29,748 bases of DNA from Mycobacterium sp. (GCA_023264755.1 JAHFVB010000002.1:1-29748); one strand, 5' to 3'; counted from the stretch's first letter, positions 16,937-27,378 are shown. A program made the numbers and translations. Notes: a model not told the origin generated them from the letters alone.

Positions 16937-19900
16937 ACCCAACAACGCCTTGAGGTCGCCCATCAGCGCCGACGACGTCGTCACCCGAAGGGCCTGGTCG
17001 AGTTCCAGGGTGGTGATGCGGTCTCCGCTGACCAGCCGCAGGTGCACCAGTGCGGTACCGGGATGATTGGCGAGCACTTGCTTGAGTGCGGTGACCTTTT
17101 CGACCGTGCACTGCCGCGTCGGCAAGCTCACCGCCAGCGGCCGGTCGGCCTGCGCACTCGAGAAGTCGGGTACGACCAGATCGTTGGCGATCAGGGAGAT
17201 CCGGTCGTCGCGGGCGCTGACCTTGGCACTGACCAGCACGACCGCGTCGTCGGCGATCTCTGCCCCAAAGGTCGAGTAGGTATGCGGGAAGAACATCACC
17301 TCGATGCCGCCCGTCAGATCCTCCAATTGCGCTGAGGCCCAAGGCATCCCGTTCTTGTTGACCCGCCGGTTGACTCCGGCCAGGATGCCACCGACCCGCA
17401 CCTGCGAGTCGTTGGGCACGTCGCCGTTCAGAATGGCCGGAATGTTGCTGTCCACCTGCGCGGCGAGCAGGTGGGCCACGCCGTTGAGCGGATGCCCGGA
17501 CACGTAGAGCCCCAGCATCTCTCGCTCCAGGGCCAGCTTGTGCTTGTCCTCCCATTCGTCGTCGGGCACCTTGATGGTGAAGACCGCGTCGGTGGCGGCG
17601 TCGGCCCCACCGAACAGGTCGAACTGACCGATCGCCTCGGCCTTCTTGGTGCCCAACACCGAATCGACGGCGTCGGTGTGGATCAGGAACAGCCCCTTGC
17701 GGGTATGTCCGAGCGAATCGAAGGCGCCCGCCTTGATCAGCGATTCCGTCACCTTCTTGTTGCAGGCGGTGACGTCGACCTTGTTCAGATAGTCCGAGAA
17801 GTCGGTGTACTTGCCCTTCTCCCCGCGGGTATTGATCAGCGAGGCCACGACATTGGCGCCGACGTTGCGCACCGCCCCCAGGCCGAACCGGATGTCGGTG
17901 CCCACCGAGGCGAAGTTCAACCCCGATTCGTTGACGTCAGGCGGCAACACCGTGATCCCGAGCCGGCGACAGTCGGCCAGGTAGACGGCGGCCTTGTCCT
18001 TGTCGTCGCCGACGGACGTCAGCAGGCCCGCCATGTACTCGGCCGGAAAGTTCGCCTTCAGGTACGCCGTCCAGTACGACACCAGCCCGTAACCGGCGGC
18101 GTGGCTCTTGTTGAACGCGTAGTCGGCGAACGGAAGCACGGTGTCCCACAACGCCTTGATGGCCGCCGCCGAGAACCCGTTGGCCTTCATGCCGTCGGAG
18201 AAGCCCTGGAACTCCTTCTCGAGGACCTCGCGCTTCTTCTTGCCCATCGCCTTGCGCAGAATGTCGGCTCGGGCCAGCGAATACCCGGCGACCTTCTGCG
18301 CGATGCGCATGATCTGTTCCTGATAGACGATCAGGCCGTAGGTCTCGGACAGCACCTCCCGCAGCGGCTCTTCGAGCTCGGGATGAATCGGCTTGATCGC
18401 CTGGCGGGCGTTCTTGCGGTCGGCATAGTCGTTGTGGGCGTTCATGCCCATGGGGCCGGGCCGGTAAAGCGCGATGACGGCCACGACGTCCTCGAAACCC
18501 GTCGGCTGCATGCGCCGGAGCAGGTCGCGCATCGGCCCACCGTCGAGCTGGAACACGCCGAGGGTGTCCCCACGCGAGAGCAACTCGTAGGCCGCCGGGT
18601 CGTCGAGCGGCACCGCGTCGAGGTCGAGCTCGATCCCGCGGTTGGCCCGGATGTTGTCGATGCAGTCGCCGATGATCGTCAGGTTCCGCAGCCCGAGGAA
18701 GTCCATCTTCAACAGCCCGATGGCCTCACACGACGGATAGTCCCAACCCGTGATGACGGCCCCGTCCTGCGGCCGCCGCCACAACGGGATGGCGTCGATG
18801 AGCGGCTCCGAGCTCATGATGACCGCGCACGCGTGCACGCCCGCGTTGCGGACCAGGCCCTCGAGCCCGCGGGCGGTCTCGTAGATGGTACGCACGTCCG
18901 GATCGGTGTCGATCAGGTTGCGGACCTCGACGGCTTCCTTGTAGCGCTCGTGCGACGGGTCGGTGATGCCGGACAGTGGGATGTCCTTGGCCATGACCGC
19001 AGGCGGCAGCGCCTTGGTGATGCGGTCGGCGATCGCGAACCCGGGCTGGCCGTAGTTCACCCGCGCCGAATCCTTCAGCGCCGCCTTGGTCTTGATGGTG
19101 CCGAACGTGATGACCTGGGCGACCCGGTCACTGCCCCACTTGTTCGCCGCGTAGCGCAGCATCTCGCCGCGCCGCCGGTCGTCGAAGTCGATGTCGATGT
19201 CGGGCATCGATACGCGCTCGGGGTTGAGGAACCGCTCGAAGAGCAGCCCGTACTGGATCGGATCGATGTTCGTGATGCCCAGCGCGTAGGCCACCAGCGA
19301 CCCGGCCGCCGACCCGCGGCCCGGCCCCACCCGGATGTCGACCGACCGGGCGTAGTTGATGAGGTCCGCCACGATCAGGAAGTAGGACGGGTAGCCCTTC
19401 TCGCAGATGACCCCGATCTCGAACTCGGCCCGATCGGTGTACTCCTGCGGCACGCCGCCGGGGAACCGGCGTTGCAACCCCAGCACGACCTCGTGCTGCA
19501 GCCACGAGGCCTGGTCGTGCCCCTCGGGAACCGGGAAGATCGGCATCCGGTCCTTGGGCGCCCAGACCTCGGCGTAGGGCTGGACGCGTTCGGCGATCAG
19601 CAACGTCGAGTCACACGCGCCGGGCACCTCGGCATCCCACATGGCCCGCATGTCCGCGGCGGACTTCAGGTAGTAGCCGTCCCCGTCGAACTTGAACCGC
19701 GTGGGATCCGACAGCGTCTTGCCCGTCTGCACGCACAGCAGCGCCTCGTGGTTGCGCGAGGCTTCCTTGGTGACGTAGTGGCAGTCGTTGGTGGCCAGCG
19801 GCGGAATGCCCAGTTTGCGACCGACTTCGAGCAGGCCCTCCCGGACCCGGCGCTCGATCTCGATGCCGTGGTCCATCAATTCCAGGAAGTAGTTCTCCGG

Positions 19901-20512
19901 CCCGAATATCTCCCGCCACTTGGCGGCCGATTCCAGGGCCTCGCGCTCGTGCCCCAGCCGCAGCCGCGTCTGCACCTCGCCGGACGGGCAGCCGGTGGTG
20001 GCGATGATGCCCGCAGAGTTCTCGGCGATGATCTCGGCGTCCATGCGTGACCACTTGCCCAGCTGGCCCTCGAACGAGGCCAGCGACGACAGCTTGAACA
20101 GGTTCCGCAGCCCGGTGGCGTTCTCGGCGACCATCGTCATGTGGGTGTAGGACCCGCTACCCGAGACGTCGTCGCCCTTCTGGCCGGGTTCACCCCAGAG
20201 AATGCGCTTGGTGTCGAAGCGTGAACCGGGCGCGATGTACGCCTCGACCCCGATGATCGGGGTGATGCCCACTTCGGTTGCCGCGTTGTAGAACTCGCTG
20301 GCACCGAACATGTTCCCGTGGTCGGTCATGCCGATCGCGGGCATCTCCAGCCGCTGCGCCTCGGCGAGCATCGGCTTGACCTTCGCGGCACCGTCCAACA
20401 TCGAGTACTCGGTGTGGTTGTGAAGGTGCACGAAACCCGCACCACGACGAGCGCCTGTGCGGGGAGCAGACGAACCTGGGGCGCTGGCGGGTAGCGGAGA
20501 CGAATCGACCAT
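16919..20512 (-). CDS. dnaE1: DNA polymerase III alpha subunit DnaE1
   Basis: The essential replicative polymerase. The 1197-residue protein is close to the mycobacterial length. The N-terminal PHP domain has an intact metal site, HLHNHTEYS (His29, His31, His33) and GMTDHGNM; in M. tuberculosis this domain proofreads 3'-5'. The catalytic palm has [11 protein letters not shown] with Asp438 and Asp440. The fingers include [18 protein letters not shown] and [22 protein letters not shown]. The C-terminal part holds an OB-fold region ([20 protein letters not shown]). The first 25 residues, Ser/Pro/Ala-rich, are an extension before the conserved GFVHLHNH; an internal start was not found. A TAGACT -10 nine bases upstream suggests an almost leaderless mRNA. 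Confidence 0.98.
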   Translation of the reverse strand: MVDSSPLPASAPGSSAPRTGARRGAGFVHLHNHTEYSMLDGAAKVKPMLAEAQRLEMPAIGMTDHGNMFGASEFYNAATEVGITPIIGVEAYIAPGSRFDTKRILWGEPGQKGDDVSGSGSYTHMTMVAENATGLRNLFKLSSLASFEGQLGKWSRMDAEIIAENSAGIIATTGCPSGEVQTRLRLGHEREALESAAKWREIFGPENYFLELMDHGIEIERRVREGLLEVGRKLGIPPLATNDCHYVTKEASRNHEALLCVQTGKTLSDPTRFKFDGDGYYLKSAADMRAMWDAEVPGACDSTLLIAERVQPYAEVWAPKDRMPIFPVPEGHDQASWLQHEVVLGLQRRFPGGVPQEYTDRAEFEIGVICEKGYPSYFLIVADLINYARSVDIRVGPGRGSAAGSLVAYALGITNIDPIQYGLLFERFLNPERVSMPDIDIDFDDRRRGEMLRYAANKWGSDRVAQVITFGTIKTKAALKDSARVNYGQPGFAIADRITKALPPAVMAKDIPLSGITDPSHERYKEAVEVRNLIDTDPDVRTIYETARGLEGLVRNAGVHACAVIMSSEPLIDAIPLWRRPQDGAVITGWDYPSCEAIGLLKMDFLGLRNLTIIGDCIDNIRANRGIELDLDAVPLDDPAAYELLSRGDTLGVFQLDGGPMRDLLRRMQPTGFEDVVAVIALYRPGPMGMNAHNDYADRKNARQAIKPIHPELEEPLREVLSETYGLIVYQEQIMRIAQKVAGYSLARADILRKAMGKKKREVLEKEFQGFSDGMKANGFSAAAIKALWDTVLPFADYAFNKSHAAGYGLVSYWTAYLKANFPAEYMAGLLTSVGDDKDKAAVYLADCRRLGITVLPPDVNESGLNFASVGTDIRFGLGAVRNVGANVVASLINTRGEKGKYTDFSDYLNKVDVTACNKKVTESLIKAGAFDSLGHTRKGLFLIHTDAVDSVLGTKKAEAIGQFDLFGGADAATDAVFTIKVPDDEWEDKHKLALEREMLGLYVSGHPLNGVAHLLAAQVDSNIPAILNGDVPNDSQVRVGGILAGVNRRVNKNGMPWASAQLEDLTGGIEVMFFPHTYSTFGAEIADDAVVLVSAKVSARDDRISLIANDLVVPDFSSAQADRPLAVSLPTRQCTVEKVTALKQVLANHPGTALVHLRLVSGDRITTLELDQALRVTTSSALMGDLKALLGPGCLG

Positions 20513-20521
20513 AGGGCCGTC

Positions 20522-20527
20522 AGTCTA
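20522..20527 (-). promoter_or_regulatory. -10 box (TAGACT) for dnaE1
   Basis: On the minus strand TAGACT lies nine bases before the dnaE1 ATG, so the leader would be only one to three bases. It gives dnaE1 its own promoter within the 113-base gap after the sigma gene. The same gap has a short 6-1-6 palindrome at 20588-20600 of unknown meaning. Confidence 0.55.
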
Positions 20528-20625
20528 TTGCCGCGCTCCGACACCGCTCGGCGTGTCGCCAATCGTGTCGCCCACCCCGCCGCCGAGGCTGCATTGCAGC
20601 TCACTCGCCGGGCGGGCCCCCTGCT

Positions 20626-21894
20626 TCACGGACCGTTCACCGGCCCCGACCGCAAGCATCGCTCGAGGTACTCAGCCACCCATGGGCTGGACGTCAGTTC
20701 GATGGCACGTCGGTAGGTCGCCTCGGCCTCGGCCCACCGACGTGCGGCAGCGAGCAGATGTGCACTTAGCACCACGGCGGGCTGGAAGTCTGCGGTGGTG
20801 CTACGCAGCGCGTCGAGCGACTGCAGGCCCGACTCGGGCCCGTCCAGATCCCCGTCGAGCGCCGCGAGGGCCACCGCAGCACCGAGCGACGGCGCCTCCC
20901 TCAGCAGCGCCCGGTGCAGGGTGCGCAGGGTCTGTGTGCGGGTGATGTCGAGCGGGCCCCTCCGCGCCCGGCTGCAGTGCACGGACTGAATCGCCGCCTC
21001 GTACTGGAATCGGCCGGGCCGTCGGTAACCGTGGGCGCGCGCCAAGAGCCCCTCGCCTCGCGAAATCAGCGCACGGTCCCAACGCGAGACGTCCTGCTCG
21101 TCAAGCGGCACGAAGCGGCCGTCGGCCCCACACCGCGCCGGCTGCCGCGCGTGCGAGAGGCACACCAACGCCGCCAGGCCGAGTACCTCGGGCTCCGCCG
21201 GTAGGAGCTCGGCGAGAAGCAGGGCCAGATGCAACGCCTCACCGGACAGCGAGTCGACCGAACTCGGCGGAATCAACGGCGGAATCGACTGCCAGTCGAT
21301 GGAGTACGCCCCGTAGACGGCCTCGAGCAACGCAGGCAACCGCTCGGCGAGCTGTCCTCGCTCCGGTTCCACGAACGGGAGGTTCGCGGCTCGAATGCGT
21401 CTCTTTGCCCGCACCAGACGTTGCGCCATGGCCTCCGGTGCGACGGCGAAGGCCGCCGCAATGGCCGCCGCGTCGACCCCCAACACGACCTGCAACATCA
21501 AGGGGGTGCGAACGGACGCGGCGATGGCGGGGTGCGCACACGCCATCATCAGCGCGAGCCGCCGATCCGGAATGTCCGAAGCCCCCACCCATTCGAGTGC
21601 CTCACGATCGGCTACCTCGAGTGGGACACTCGTCCGGTGCGCCGCCGACTTCCAGTAGTCGCGCAGGCAGTTGCGTGCGACGACGACCAACCAGGCCTCC
21701 GGATTGGCAGGTACGCCCTCGACCGGCCAGCGCAGCAGGGCCCGCTCGACGGCGTCGGCAAGTGCGTCCTCGGCCGCCGCGATGTCCCGGCCCGCCGCGG
21801 CTAGCAAGGCCAGCAGCCGGGCACGAGACTCGCGGGTGAGCTCCGCCAACTTCTGGCCGACCACCGCCTCTTCGGCACTCAGGGGCAATACCAC
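20626..21894 (-). CDS. RNA polymerase sigma factor, ECF42-type, with long C-terminal domain
   Basis: A 422-residue sigma-70-family protein. Region 2 spans about residues 20-85 (AEDALADAVERALLRWP, then ANPEAWLVVVARNCLRDYW). Region 4 is near 115-175 (LMLQVVLGVDAAAIAAAF, then APEAMAQRLVRAKRRIR). About 240 more residues, helical and rich in Leu/Ala, form the extension typical of the ECF42 group and proposed there to control activity in place of an anti-sigma factor. The GTG at 21894 overlaps the DGPF gene by 16 bases; linkage to a DGPF protein is the ECF42 hallmark. No anti-sigma gene is present. The target genes beyond its own cassette are unknown. Confidence 0.92.
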   Translation of the reverse strand: MVLPLSAEEAVVGQKLAELTRESRARLLALLAAAGRDIAAAEDALADAVERALLRWPVEGVPANPEAWLVVVARNCLRDYWKSAAHRTSVPLEVADREALEWVGASDIPDRRLALMMACAHPAIAASVRTPLMLQVVLGVDAAAIAAAFAVAPEAMAQRLVRAKRRIRAANLPFVEPERGQLAERLPALLEAVYGAYSIDWQSIPPLIPPSSVDSLSGEALHLALLLAELLPAEPEVLGLAALVCLSHARQPARCGADGRFVPLDEQDVSRWDRALISRGEGLLARAHGYRRPGRFQYEAAIQSVHCSRARRGPLDITRTQTLRTLHRALLREAPSLGAAVALAALDGDLDGPESGLQSLDALRSTTADFQPAVVLSAHLLAAARRWAEAEATYRRAIELTSSPWVAEYLERCLRSGPVNGP

Positions 21895-22256
21895 CCGCGA
21901 CCCGAGGCGTATGTCCTACCCACCGGCCGGATCTCGACCGACCCCCACCCCGTCGCCGGATTTCGCTGCGCCCACTTGACGGCCTCGGCTAGGTCCGGCA
22001 CCTCGATGACGAAGATGCCACCGAGCTGCTCCTTCGTGTCCGCAAACGGGCCGTCCTGGATTTCCGGCGTTCCGTTCCTGGAAGTCACCGTGGTGGTCGA
22101 GGCAACACTGTCGAGCACCTCGGTGGTGATCAGCACCCCGGCCGCAGACAGGTCGTCGGCATAAGCCTGGAACGCGGCCATCGCCGGAGCCATGTCTTCC
22201 TCGGTCAAACCGATCGAAGCACCCTCTTGGTAGTGCATGAGCAGGCAGTAACGCAT
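21879..22256 (-). CDS. DGPF/YCII-family protein paired with the sigma factor
   Basis: A 125-residue cytosolic protein with the family pattern MRYCLLMHYQEG at the start, DGPFADTKEQLGG (DGPF at 68-71) in the middle and EVPDLAEAVKWA towards the end. DGPF proteins are the usual targets and neighbours of ECF42 sigma factors; their biochemical role is not established. An AGGA lies seven bases before the ATG. The gene is read first and overlaps the sigma gene by 16 bases. The gap to rarD upstream is 51 bases. Confidence 0.93.
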   Translation of the reverse strand: MRYCLLMHYQEGASIGLTEEDMAPAMAAFQAYADDLSAAGVLITTEVLDSVASTTTVTSRNGTPEIQDGPFADTKEQLGGIFVIEVPDLAEAVKWAQRNPATGWGSVEIRPVGRTYASGRGWYCP

Positions 22257-22307
22257 GATGTCGTCCTCACGTCGGGTACTTCTCGTCGCAAGCCCGGTTC
22301 CAGCTTG

Positions 22308-23246
22308 TCACCGTGATGACGATTCAGGTGTCGGGAAATCGACATCCTCGGACAACTCGGTTCCCGAAGTCCGGCGCAGCGCGCCGAACGTCATCACCGC
22401 CAGTGCCATCCAGATCAATCCGAAGCCGATCCAACGCCCCACCGGCATGGGTTCGTGCCCGAACGACACGCCCCAGGCCATCTGCAGCCCGGGGTTCAGG
22501 TAGAACAGCAGCCCCATGGTGACCAGCGGAAGGCGCTGCGCGGCCGCGGCGAAGAGCAGCAGCGGCACGGCCGTGACAGGTCCGGCCAGCACCAACAGCA
22601 CCGTGTGCCAATTACCGTGATTGACGAAGTGGCCCTGCCCGAGCAGCTGCAGCGTGACCAGATAGCCAACCGCCAGCGGCAGCGCAATCAAGGTCTCGAC
22701 GGCCACGCTGACCCGGGGGTCCGCGTCCACCACCTTCTTCACCACCCCGTACAGGGCGAAGCTGGCCGCCAGCACGAGCGCCAGGTACGGCGGCTCGCCG
22801 ACTTCGAGGGTCAACACCACCACTGCCACGGCCGCCAGTGCCAACGCCGCCAGCTGCCACCGACCGATGCGCTCCCGGAAGACGAGCACGCCGACGGCCA
22901 CCGTCACCAGGGGGTAGATGAAGTAGCCGAGGGCCGCGTCGACGACGTGGCCATGGGTGGCGGCGAAGATGTAGACGCCCCAGTTGATGGAGATCAACAC
23001 CGAGGCGGCGGCCAGGTACAGCCAGGTGCGCGCGCGGAGCCGGCGCAGGTCGCCCAGCCGGCGCGCCGCGACCAGCACGAGGAGCAGGCTCGCGGCACTC
23101 CACACGATGCGGTGGGCCAAGACCTCTAGGGAGCCGGCGGGCAGCAGCAGCGGAAAGAACCCGGGACACAGGCCCCACCATGCGAAGGCGCCGACCCCGA
23201 ACAACATCCCAGAACGTCGGGACGCCGCGGCCGACTGGTCGCTCAC
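22308..23246 (-). CDS. rarD: RarD-type EamA-family membrane transporter
   Basis: A 312-residue membrane protein of the drug/metabolite transporter superfamily, with about ten hydrophobic segments in two EamA repeats. RarD features are [19 protein letters not shown] at the start, [29 protein letters not shown] and [13 protein letters not shown]; the second half has [15 protein letters not shown]. The substrate is unknown; RarD proteins were linked to chloramphenicol tolerance by name only. The open frame continues upstream as antisense-like sequence, but the GTG at 23246 overlaps the pseudouridine synthase stop as GTGA and fits the family N-terminus. Confidence 0.94.
   Translation of the reverse strand: MSDQSAAASRRSGMLFGVGAFAWWGLCPGFFPLLLPAGSLEVLAHRIVWSAASLLLVLVAARRLGDLRRLRARTWLYLAAASVLISINWGVYIFAATHGHVVDAALGYFIYPLVTVAVGVLVFRERIGRWQLAALALAAVAVVVLTLEVGEPPYLALVLAASFALYGVVKKVVDADPRVSVAVETLIALPLAVGYLVTLQLLGQGHFVNHGNWHTVLLVLAGPVTAVPLLLFAAAAQRLPLVTMGLLFYLNPGLQMAWGVSFGHEPMPVGRWIGFGLIWMALAVMTFGALRRTSGTELSEDVDFPTPESSSR
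22318..22344 (-). promoter_or_regulatory. Candidate ECF42-dependent promoter of the DGPF-sigma pair
   Basis: Read on the minus strand, TGTCGA (22344-22339) is followed by 17 bases and CGTC (22321-22318). This fits the published ECF42 signature of TGTCGA at -35 and CG(A/T)C at -10, with a normal ECF spacer. It lies inside the 3' end of rarD and would start an mRNA about 50-60 bases before the DGPF gene. Recognised by eye only. Confidence 0.6.
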
Positions 23247-24172
23247 GAGTCGTGGTGGCGCAGAACGTCGAGGGCGTGCTGAAGGTCGGCCGGATACGGG
23301 CTGGTGATCTCGATGCGCCGGCCATCGGCCGGATGTGCGAAGGCCAGCGACCGCGCGTGCAGCCACTGCCGTTCCAACCCGAGTTTCTTCGCCAGCGTCG
23401 GATCCGCCCCGTACGTCAGGTCCCCGCAACACGGATGGTGCAGGGCGGAGAAGTGCACGCGGATCTGATGGGTGCGCCCCGTTTCCAGGTGCACGTCGAG
23501 CAGGCTGGCCGCCACGAACGCCTCGACGGTGTCGTAGTGCGTGATGCTGTGCCGGCCCTGCTCGGTGACCGCGAACTTCCAATCGTTGCCGCGGTGGCGT
23601 CCGATCGGCGCGTCGATGGTTCCGCTGGACGGATCCGGATGGCCCTGCACCAGCGCGTGGTAGCGCTTGTCGACCGTGCGTTCCTTGAAGGCACGCTTGA
23701 GCACGGTGTACGCGCGTTCGGAGATGGCCACCACCATCACCCCGGACGTGCCTGCGTCGAGCCGTTGCACAATGCCCTTGCGTTCGGGCACGCCGGACGT
23801 GGTGATGCGGAAACCGGCGGCAGCCAGTCCGCCGAGCACGGTCGGGCCGGTCCACCCGACCGACGCGTGCGCGGCCACACCAGGTGGCTTGTCGACGGCC
23901 ACGATGTCGTCATCGGCATAGAGGATCGACATCCCCTCGATGTCGACCGGCGGATTGTCCAGCGGGGCAGGCGGTTCCGGCAGCTGCACTTCCAGCCAAG
24001 CACCCGCCGGGAGGCGTTCGGACTTGCCGACGGCCACCCCGTCCAGCTCGACCCCTCCGGCTTCGGCGATGGCGGCCGCCGCCGTACGCGACAACCCCAG
24101 CAGGCGCGCCAGTCCGGCGTCCACCCGCAACCCCGCCAGCCCCTCGGGAACCGGCATCGAGCGGGACGTCAC
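23243..24172 (-). CDS. RluA/RluD-family pseudouridine synthase
   Basis: Isomerises uridine to pseudouridine in rRNA or tRNA. The 309-residue protein starts with an S4 domain (about 12-70, [21 protein letters not shown]). The catalytic domain follows, with [11 protein letters not shown] and the motif [11 protein letters not shown] holding the catalytic Asp139. [16 protein letters not shown] and GDLTYGAD are also typical. M. tuberculosis Rv1540 beside lspA is the likely counterpart. The GTG at 24172 overlaps the lspA stop as GTGA; ATG 24157 is an alternative. The exact RNA target cannot be read from sequence. Confidence 0.94.
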   Translation of the reverse strand: MTSRSMPVPEGLAGLRVDAGLARLLGLSRTAAAAIAEAGGVELDGVAVGKSERLPAGAWLEVQLPEPPAPLDNPPVDIEGMSILYADDDIVAVDKPPGVAAHASVGWTGPTVLGGLAAAGFRITTSGVPERKGIVQRLDAGTSGVMVVAISERAYTVLKRAFKERTVDKRYHALVQGHPDPSSGTIDAPIGRHRGNDWKFAVTEQGRHSITHYDTVEAFVAASLLDVHLETGRTHQIRVHFSALHHPCCGDLTYGADPTLAKKLGLERQWLHARSLAFAHPADGRRIEITSPYPADLQHALDVLRHHDS

Positions 24173-24921
24173 TCTGGCCTGCGCTCCGACTCGGGCGAAC
24201 TCGGCTCGCCGACGTCGGCCAACGCCTCGTCGGCCCCGTGTCCGTGGGGCAGCTCCGACGCATCGCCCGCCGCGGGCTCGGCGGTGTCGTCGGTGTGGGC
24301 GGAGTGGGCGGTGCCGGCAGTGTCGGCTGTGTCGACTGTGTCCGCCTCGATGTCCTCCTCGGAGCGGCGCCGCCCCACGGTGTCGAAGTCGTAGCCGAAG
24401 AACGACAACGCCACCAGCAGCGCGGCTCCGCCGACCACTGCGGGATCTGCGACGTTGAACACCGGCCACCACCCGATCGACACGAAGTCGATGACGTGCC
24501 CCTGAAGCGGAGCCGGCCCGCGGAAGAACCGGTCCATCAGGTTTCCGAGCGCCCCACCGAGGATCATGCCTAGGCCCAGCGCCCACCACGGGGACACCAA
24601 CCGCGGGGCCATCCACACGATGCCGACGACCACCCCCGTGGCGATGACCGTCAACACCAAGGTGTAGCCGGCGGCCAGGGAGAAGGCCGCGCCGGGATTG
24701 CGGACCAGCGTCCACGTCACGGTGTCGCCGATGATGGACACCGGCTGATTCGGCGTCAACAGCTTGACGGCCAGGAACTTGGTGACGACGTCGAGCGCAA
24801 GCACGGTCAGGGCCACCGAGACCAGCAGCCAGAGCCGACGCCGGGGCTGGAGCTGGTGCTGGGGTGCTGCTGACGGGTCCGTCTTCGTCGCCTGGACCGA
24901 GTCGGTGGATTCGTCAGTCAC
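24169..24921 (-). CDS. lspA: Lipoprotein signal peptidase LspA with acidic C-terminal tail
   Basis: LspA removes signal peptides from lipidated prolipoproteins in the membrane; EfeO in this window would be a client. The 250-residue protein has four hydrophobic segments, [10 protein letters not shown] in the first part, and the catalytic aspartates Asp130 ([10 protein letters not shown]) and Asp159 ([11 protein letters not shown]). After [13 protein letters not shown] an Asp/Thr/Ala/Glu-rich tail of about 65 residues follows, longer than in the M. tuberculosis enzyme of about 202 residues. The GTG at 24921 is preceded by a G-rich ribosome binding site; the frame is open upstream. The gene heads the run lspA, pseudouridine synthase, rarD. 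Confidence 0.96.
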   Translation of the reverse strand: MTDESTDSVQATKTDPSAAPQHQLQPRRRLWLLVSVALTVLALDVVTKFLAVKLLTPNQPVSIIGDTVTWTLVRNPGAAFSLAAGYTLVLTVIATGVVVGIVWMAPRLVSPWWALGLGMILGGALGNLMDRFFRGPAPLQGHVIDFVSIGWWPVFNVADPAVVGGAALLVALSFFGYDFDTVGRRRSEEDIEADTVDTADTAGTAHSAHTDDTAEPAAGDASELPHGHGADEALADVGEPSSPESERRPE

Positions 24922-25052
24922 CCCCCCATCATCCCCCAAGCGCCCCCGGCCACTTCCCTCGTCCCCGTTCCAGCGCACCTCCGCGGGCCGATTCACCCCC
25001 GCCGGACTCCCCCAGCACGCCCGTCGGCGGCGACTCGGGAACAATCACCGCC

Positions 25053-25982
25053 ATGAGCCGCCTCGTCGTGATCACCACCGGAGGGACCATCGCGACCAGC
25101 ACCGGAGCCGATGGCGTGGCGCGGCCGACGCAATCGGGTAGCGACCTGATCGCGGGGCTTCACCCGGATTACGACGTCGACGTCGTCGACCTCATGGCCG
25201 TGGACAGCAGCGAGTTGACCCCGGCGGACTGGGACCGGATCGGTGCCGCGACGCGGACCGCCGCGGACTCCGGTGCGGACGGGGTGGTCATCACCCACGG
25301 AACCGACACCATGGAGGAGACCGCGCTCTGGCTCGACGCCACCTACCCGGGGACGGTCCCGGTGGTGCTGACGGGCGCGATGCGCAGCAGCGACGAACCC
25401 GACCCGGACGGTCCCGCCAACCTCGCCGAAGCCCTGGCCGTCGCCGCGAGCCCGGCCACGCGCGGGCTCGGCGTACTGGTCAGCTTCGCCGGCACCGTGT
25501 GGCAGCCGCTCGGCATCACCAAGACCGGAGCTCGATTCGACGGTGCTCCGCTCGGCTCGGTGCACGCCGCCGAGGTGAGCCTCGACTCGGAGAAGCGCCG
25601 GCCGTGGTTCGGCGAGCTGGCGGCGGTGGACGCCGGCCGGGTGGACGTCGTCGCAACGTATGCGGGCAGCGACGCCGTGGCACTGCACGCCTGCGTTGCG
25701 GCGGGCGCACGTGGCCTGGTACTCGAGGCCCTCGGCTCGGGGAATGCCTCCACCGCGGTGGTCGACGGCGTGCGCGAGGCCGTACTGGCCGGGGTGACGG
25801 TGGCCATCTCGTCCCGGGTGCCCGGCGCCCGGGTGGCCGCGCGGTACGGACCCGGGCGCGCACTCGTCGACGCCGGGGCCGTGTTGGCGCCGACCGTGCG
25901 CCCGGCACAGGCCAGGGTGCTACTGATGGCGGCGCTGGCCGCCGGGCTAGCCCCCGGCGGCGTGCTCGCCGACTGGGGCTGA
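25053..25982 (+). CDS. ansA: L-asparaginase
   Basis: Hydrolyses asparagine to aspartate and ammonia. The 309-residue protein has both active-site motifs, [10 protein letters not shown] with Thr12 and [11 protein letters not shown] with Thr84 and Asp85, plus [21 protein letters not shown]. No signal peptide is seen, so it is probably cytosolic. The frame is open from 24864, but the ATG at 25053 gives the standard start just before the first motif. AACAAT lies seven bases upstream and could be a weak leaderless -10. It is divergent from lspA over 131 bases in which nothing else was recognised, and its 3' end overlaps dinX by 36 bases. Confidence 0.95.
   Translation: MSRLVVITTGGTIATSTGADGVARPTQSGSDLIAGLHPDYDVDVVDLMAVDSSELTPADWDRIGAATRTAADSGADGVVITHGTDTMEETALWLDATYPGTVPVVLTGAMRSSDEPDPDGPANLAEALAVAASPATRGLGVLVSFAGTVWQPLGITKTGARFDGAPLGSVHAAEVSLDSEKRRPWFGELAAVDAGRVDVVATYAGSDAVALHACVAAGARGLVLEALGSGNASTAVVDGVREAVLAGVTVAISSRVPGARVAARYGPGRALVDAGAVLAPTVRPAQARVLLMAALAAGLAPGGVLADWG
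25938..25961. terminator. 9-bp GC hairpin at the ansA/dinX convergent overlap
   Basis: GCCGCCGGG (25938-25946) pairs perfectly with CCCGGCGGC (25953-25961) around a six-base loop that holds the dinX stop codon. It lies inside the end of ansA, so it could end dinX transcription only. No T-run is present; it may be chance in GC-rich coding sequence. Confidence 0.35.
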
Positions 25983-27365
25983 TCCCTGCGCCCTGGCCGC
26001 CACGTATTCGGGCCAGTCGAGGCTGTCCAGCGGATCCGCTCGCGCGAGCTCGGGAGCGTCCGCGGCGAACGTGCGCATCACCCCCGGCCCGCCGGCTCGG
26101 GTCTCGAACCGCACGCTCATCACGCCGTGCCCAGCTCCCTGCACCCAGCCGTGCCCGTACTGCGTGTGCCTGACGTCGTCCCCGACGCGCCAGCCCGACG
26201 GCTCCGGCACTCGGATGGGCACCGGCCCCGACTGGTGGCTGTCCGAGGCTTCCAACGTCTGGTCGAGATCCGGAAAGAGCGACTCCTGCATGACGTCGGA
26301 GAAACCCGAGAAGCCCACGCCCACAAGGCGAATCGGGCCGATCTCAACCGGGTCGAGCAGCAACCGCCGTGCGGTGCCGAGCAAGGTCGACAGCTCCGTC
26401 GTGGCGTACGGCAGGGTCGCCGATCGCGTCAGCGTGCTCATGTCGGACTTCTTCAGCTTGACGGTGACCGTCCTGGCTCCGCGGCCATCGCGCACCAGCC
26501 GGCGGTGCGCGTGCTCCCCAATGGGGCCGATGGCGTCGCGGAGTTGGTCGAGTGTGATCAAATCCTCGGCAAACGTCGATTCCGCACTGATCTGCTTGCT
26601 CTCCGAGCGCTCGGCCACCGGCCGGTCGTCGATGCCCTTGGCCAACCGGTGCAGCGCCGGCCCGACCGTGGCCCCGAGCACGTCGGCCACCTCGGAGTCG
26701 GACAACGCCGCCAGCGCCCCGACGGTGCCGATGCCGAGCCGATGCAACCGCTCCTCGGCCACGGGCCCGATACCCCACAACCGGCGCACCGGCAGCCCTG
26801 CGAGCAGCGCCTGCTCCTCGTCGCGGGCGATCACCCGGACGCCGTCGGGCTTGGCCAGGCCGGACGCAATCTTGGCCAGCTGTTTGCCCGAGCCCGCTCC
26901 CACCGAGGCCACCAAACCGGTTTCGGTGAGCACTCGGGCCCGCAGCCCCTCGCAGAACCGTTCGACGTCCCGCGCGTCAGCTCCGGCGAGCTCGAGCGGC
27001 TCGCCGAACGCCTCGTCGAACGACAGCTGTTCGAGCACCGGCACCACGGTTCGCACGGCGTCCAGCACGCGGGCGCTGGCCATGCCGTAGACCGCACCGC
27101 GCGGAGGCAGCACCACGGCCGCCGCGCCGACGAGCCTGCGCGCCTGGTGCATCGGCATGGCCGAGCGGGCCCCGAAGACGCGCGCCTCGTAGCTGGCCCC
27201 GGCGACGACGCCCCGTCCGCCGAGCCCGCCGACCAGCACCGGCCGTCCACGCAGCGTGGGCCGGGTGAGCTGTTCGACCGAGGCGAAGAACGCATCCATG
27301 TCGAAGTGCAGGACCCACCGCCCGGCCGGCTTGGCACCGGTCCGCCGGGCATCGTCGGAGGTCAC
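25947..27365 (-). CDS. dinX: Y-family DNA polymerase IV (DinX/DinB1)
   Basis: A translesion DNA polymerase of 472-473 residues. Numbered from the ATG at 27368, catalytic Asp23 lies in [13 protein letters not shown], and Asp118 and Glu119 in LSFDEAF. The thumb has [14 protein letters not shown], and the little finger follows. QESLF (361-365) is a beta-clamp binding motif. A tail of about 100 residues follows, with [18 protein letters not shown] and VRFETRAG, a small barrel-like repeat seen in mycobacterial DinB1. A TAGCAT -10 lies four bases before the ATG at 27368 but seven before the GTG at 27365, so I prefer the GTG. It ends inside ansA. Confidence 0.95.
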   Translation of the reverse strand: MTSDDARRTGAKPAGRWVLHFDMDAFFASVEQLTRPTLRGRPVLVGGLGGRGVVAGASYEARVFGARSAMPMHQARRLVGAAAVVLPPRGAVYGMASARVLDAVRTVVPVLEQLSFDEAFGEPLELAGADARDVERFCEGLRARVLTETGLVASVGAGSGKQLAKIASGLAKPDGVRVIARDEEQALLAGLPVRRLWGIGPVAEERLHRLGIGTVGALAALSDSEVADVLGATVGPALHRLAKGIDDRPVAERSESKQISAESTFAEDLITLDQLRDAIGPIGEHAHRRLVRDGRGARTVTVKLKKSDMSTLTRSATLPYATTELSTLLGTARRLLLDPVEIGPIRLVGVGFSGFSDVMQESLFPDLDQTLEASDSHQSGPVPIRVPEPSGWRVGDDVRHTQYGHGWVQGAGHGVMSVRFETRAGGPGVMRTFAADAPELARADPLDSLDWPEYVAARAQGSAPVGEHAAGG

Positions 27366-27372
27366 CATGGCG

Positions 27373-27378
27373 ATGCTA
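27373..27378 (-). promoter_or_regulatory. -10 box (TAGCAT) for dinX
   Basis: On the minus strand TAGCAT is followed by seven bases and the GTG at 27365, the leaderless geometry. It lies only six bases from the divergent -10 of the S4 gene. No SOS box (LexA or mycobacterial RecA-NDp type) was recognised here. Confidence 0.55.

Noticed and set aside
17471..20050. Open reading frame of 859 codons antisense to dnaE1
   Set aside because: It lies wholly opposite a certain gene, has a shadow composition (Arg, His, Gly, Val-rich without recognisable motifs), and long antisense frames are normal in GC-rich coding DNA.
20588..20600. GCTGCA-T-TGCAGC palindrome before dnaE1 as an operator
   Set aside because: It is only six bases per arm with one copy and no known regulator match, so it is not listed as a feature.
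23247..23855. Upstream extension of the rarD reading frame
   Set aside because: It reads the pseudouridine synthase in another frame; the RarD family N-terminus begins near GTG 23246.
24173..24715. Upstream extension of the pseudouridine synthase reading frame
   Set aside because: It reads lspA in another frame and has shadow composition; the S4 domain begins just after GTG 24172.
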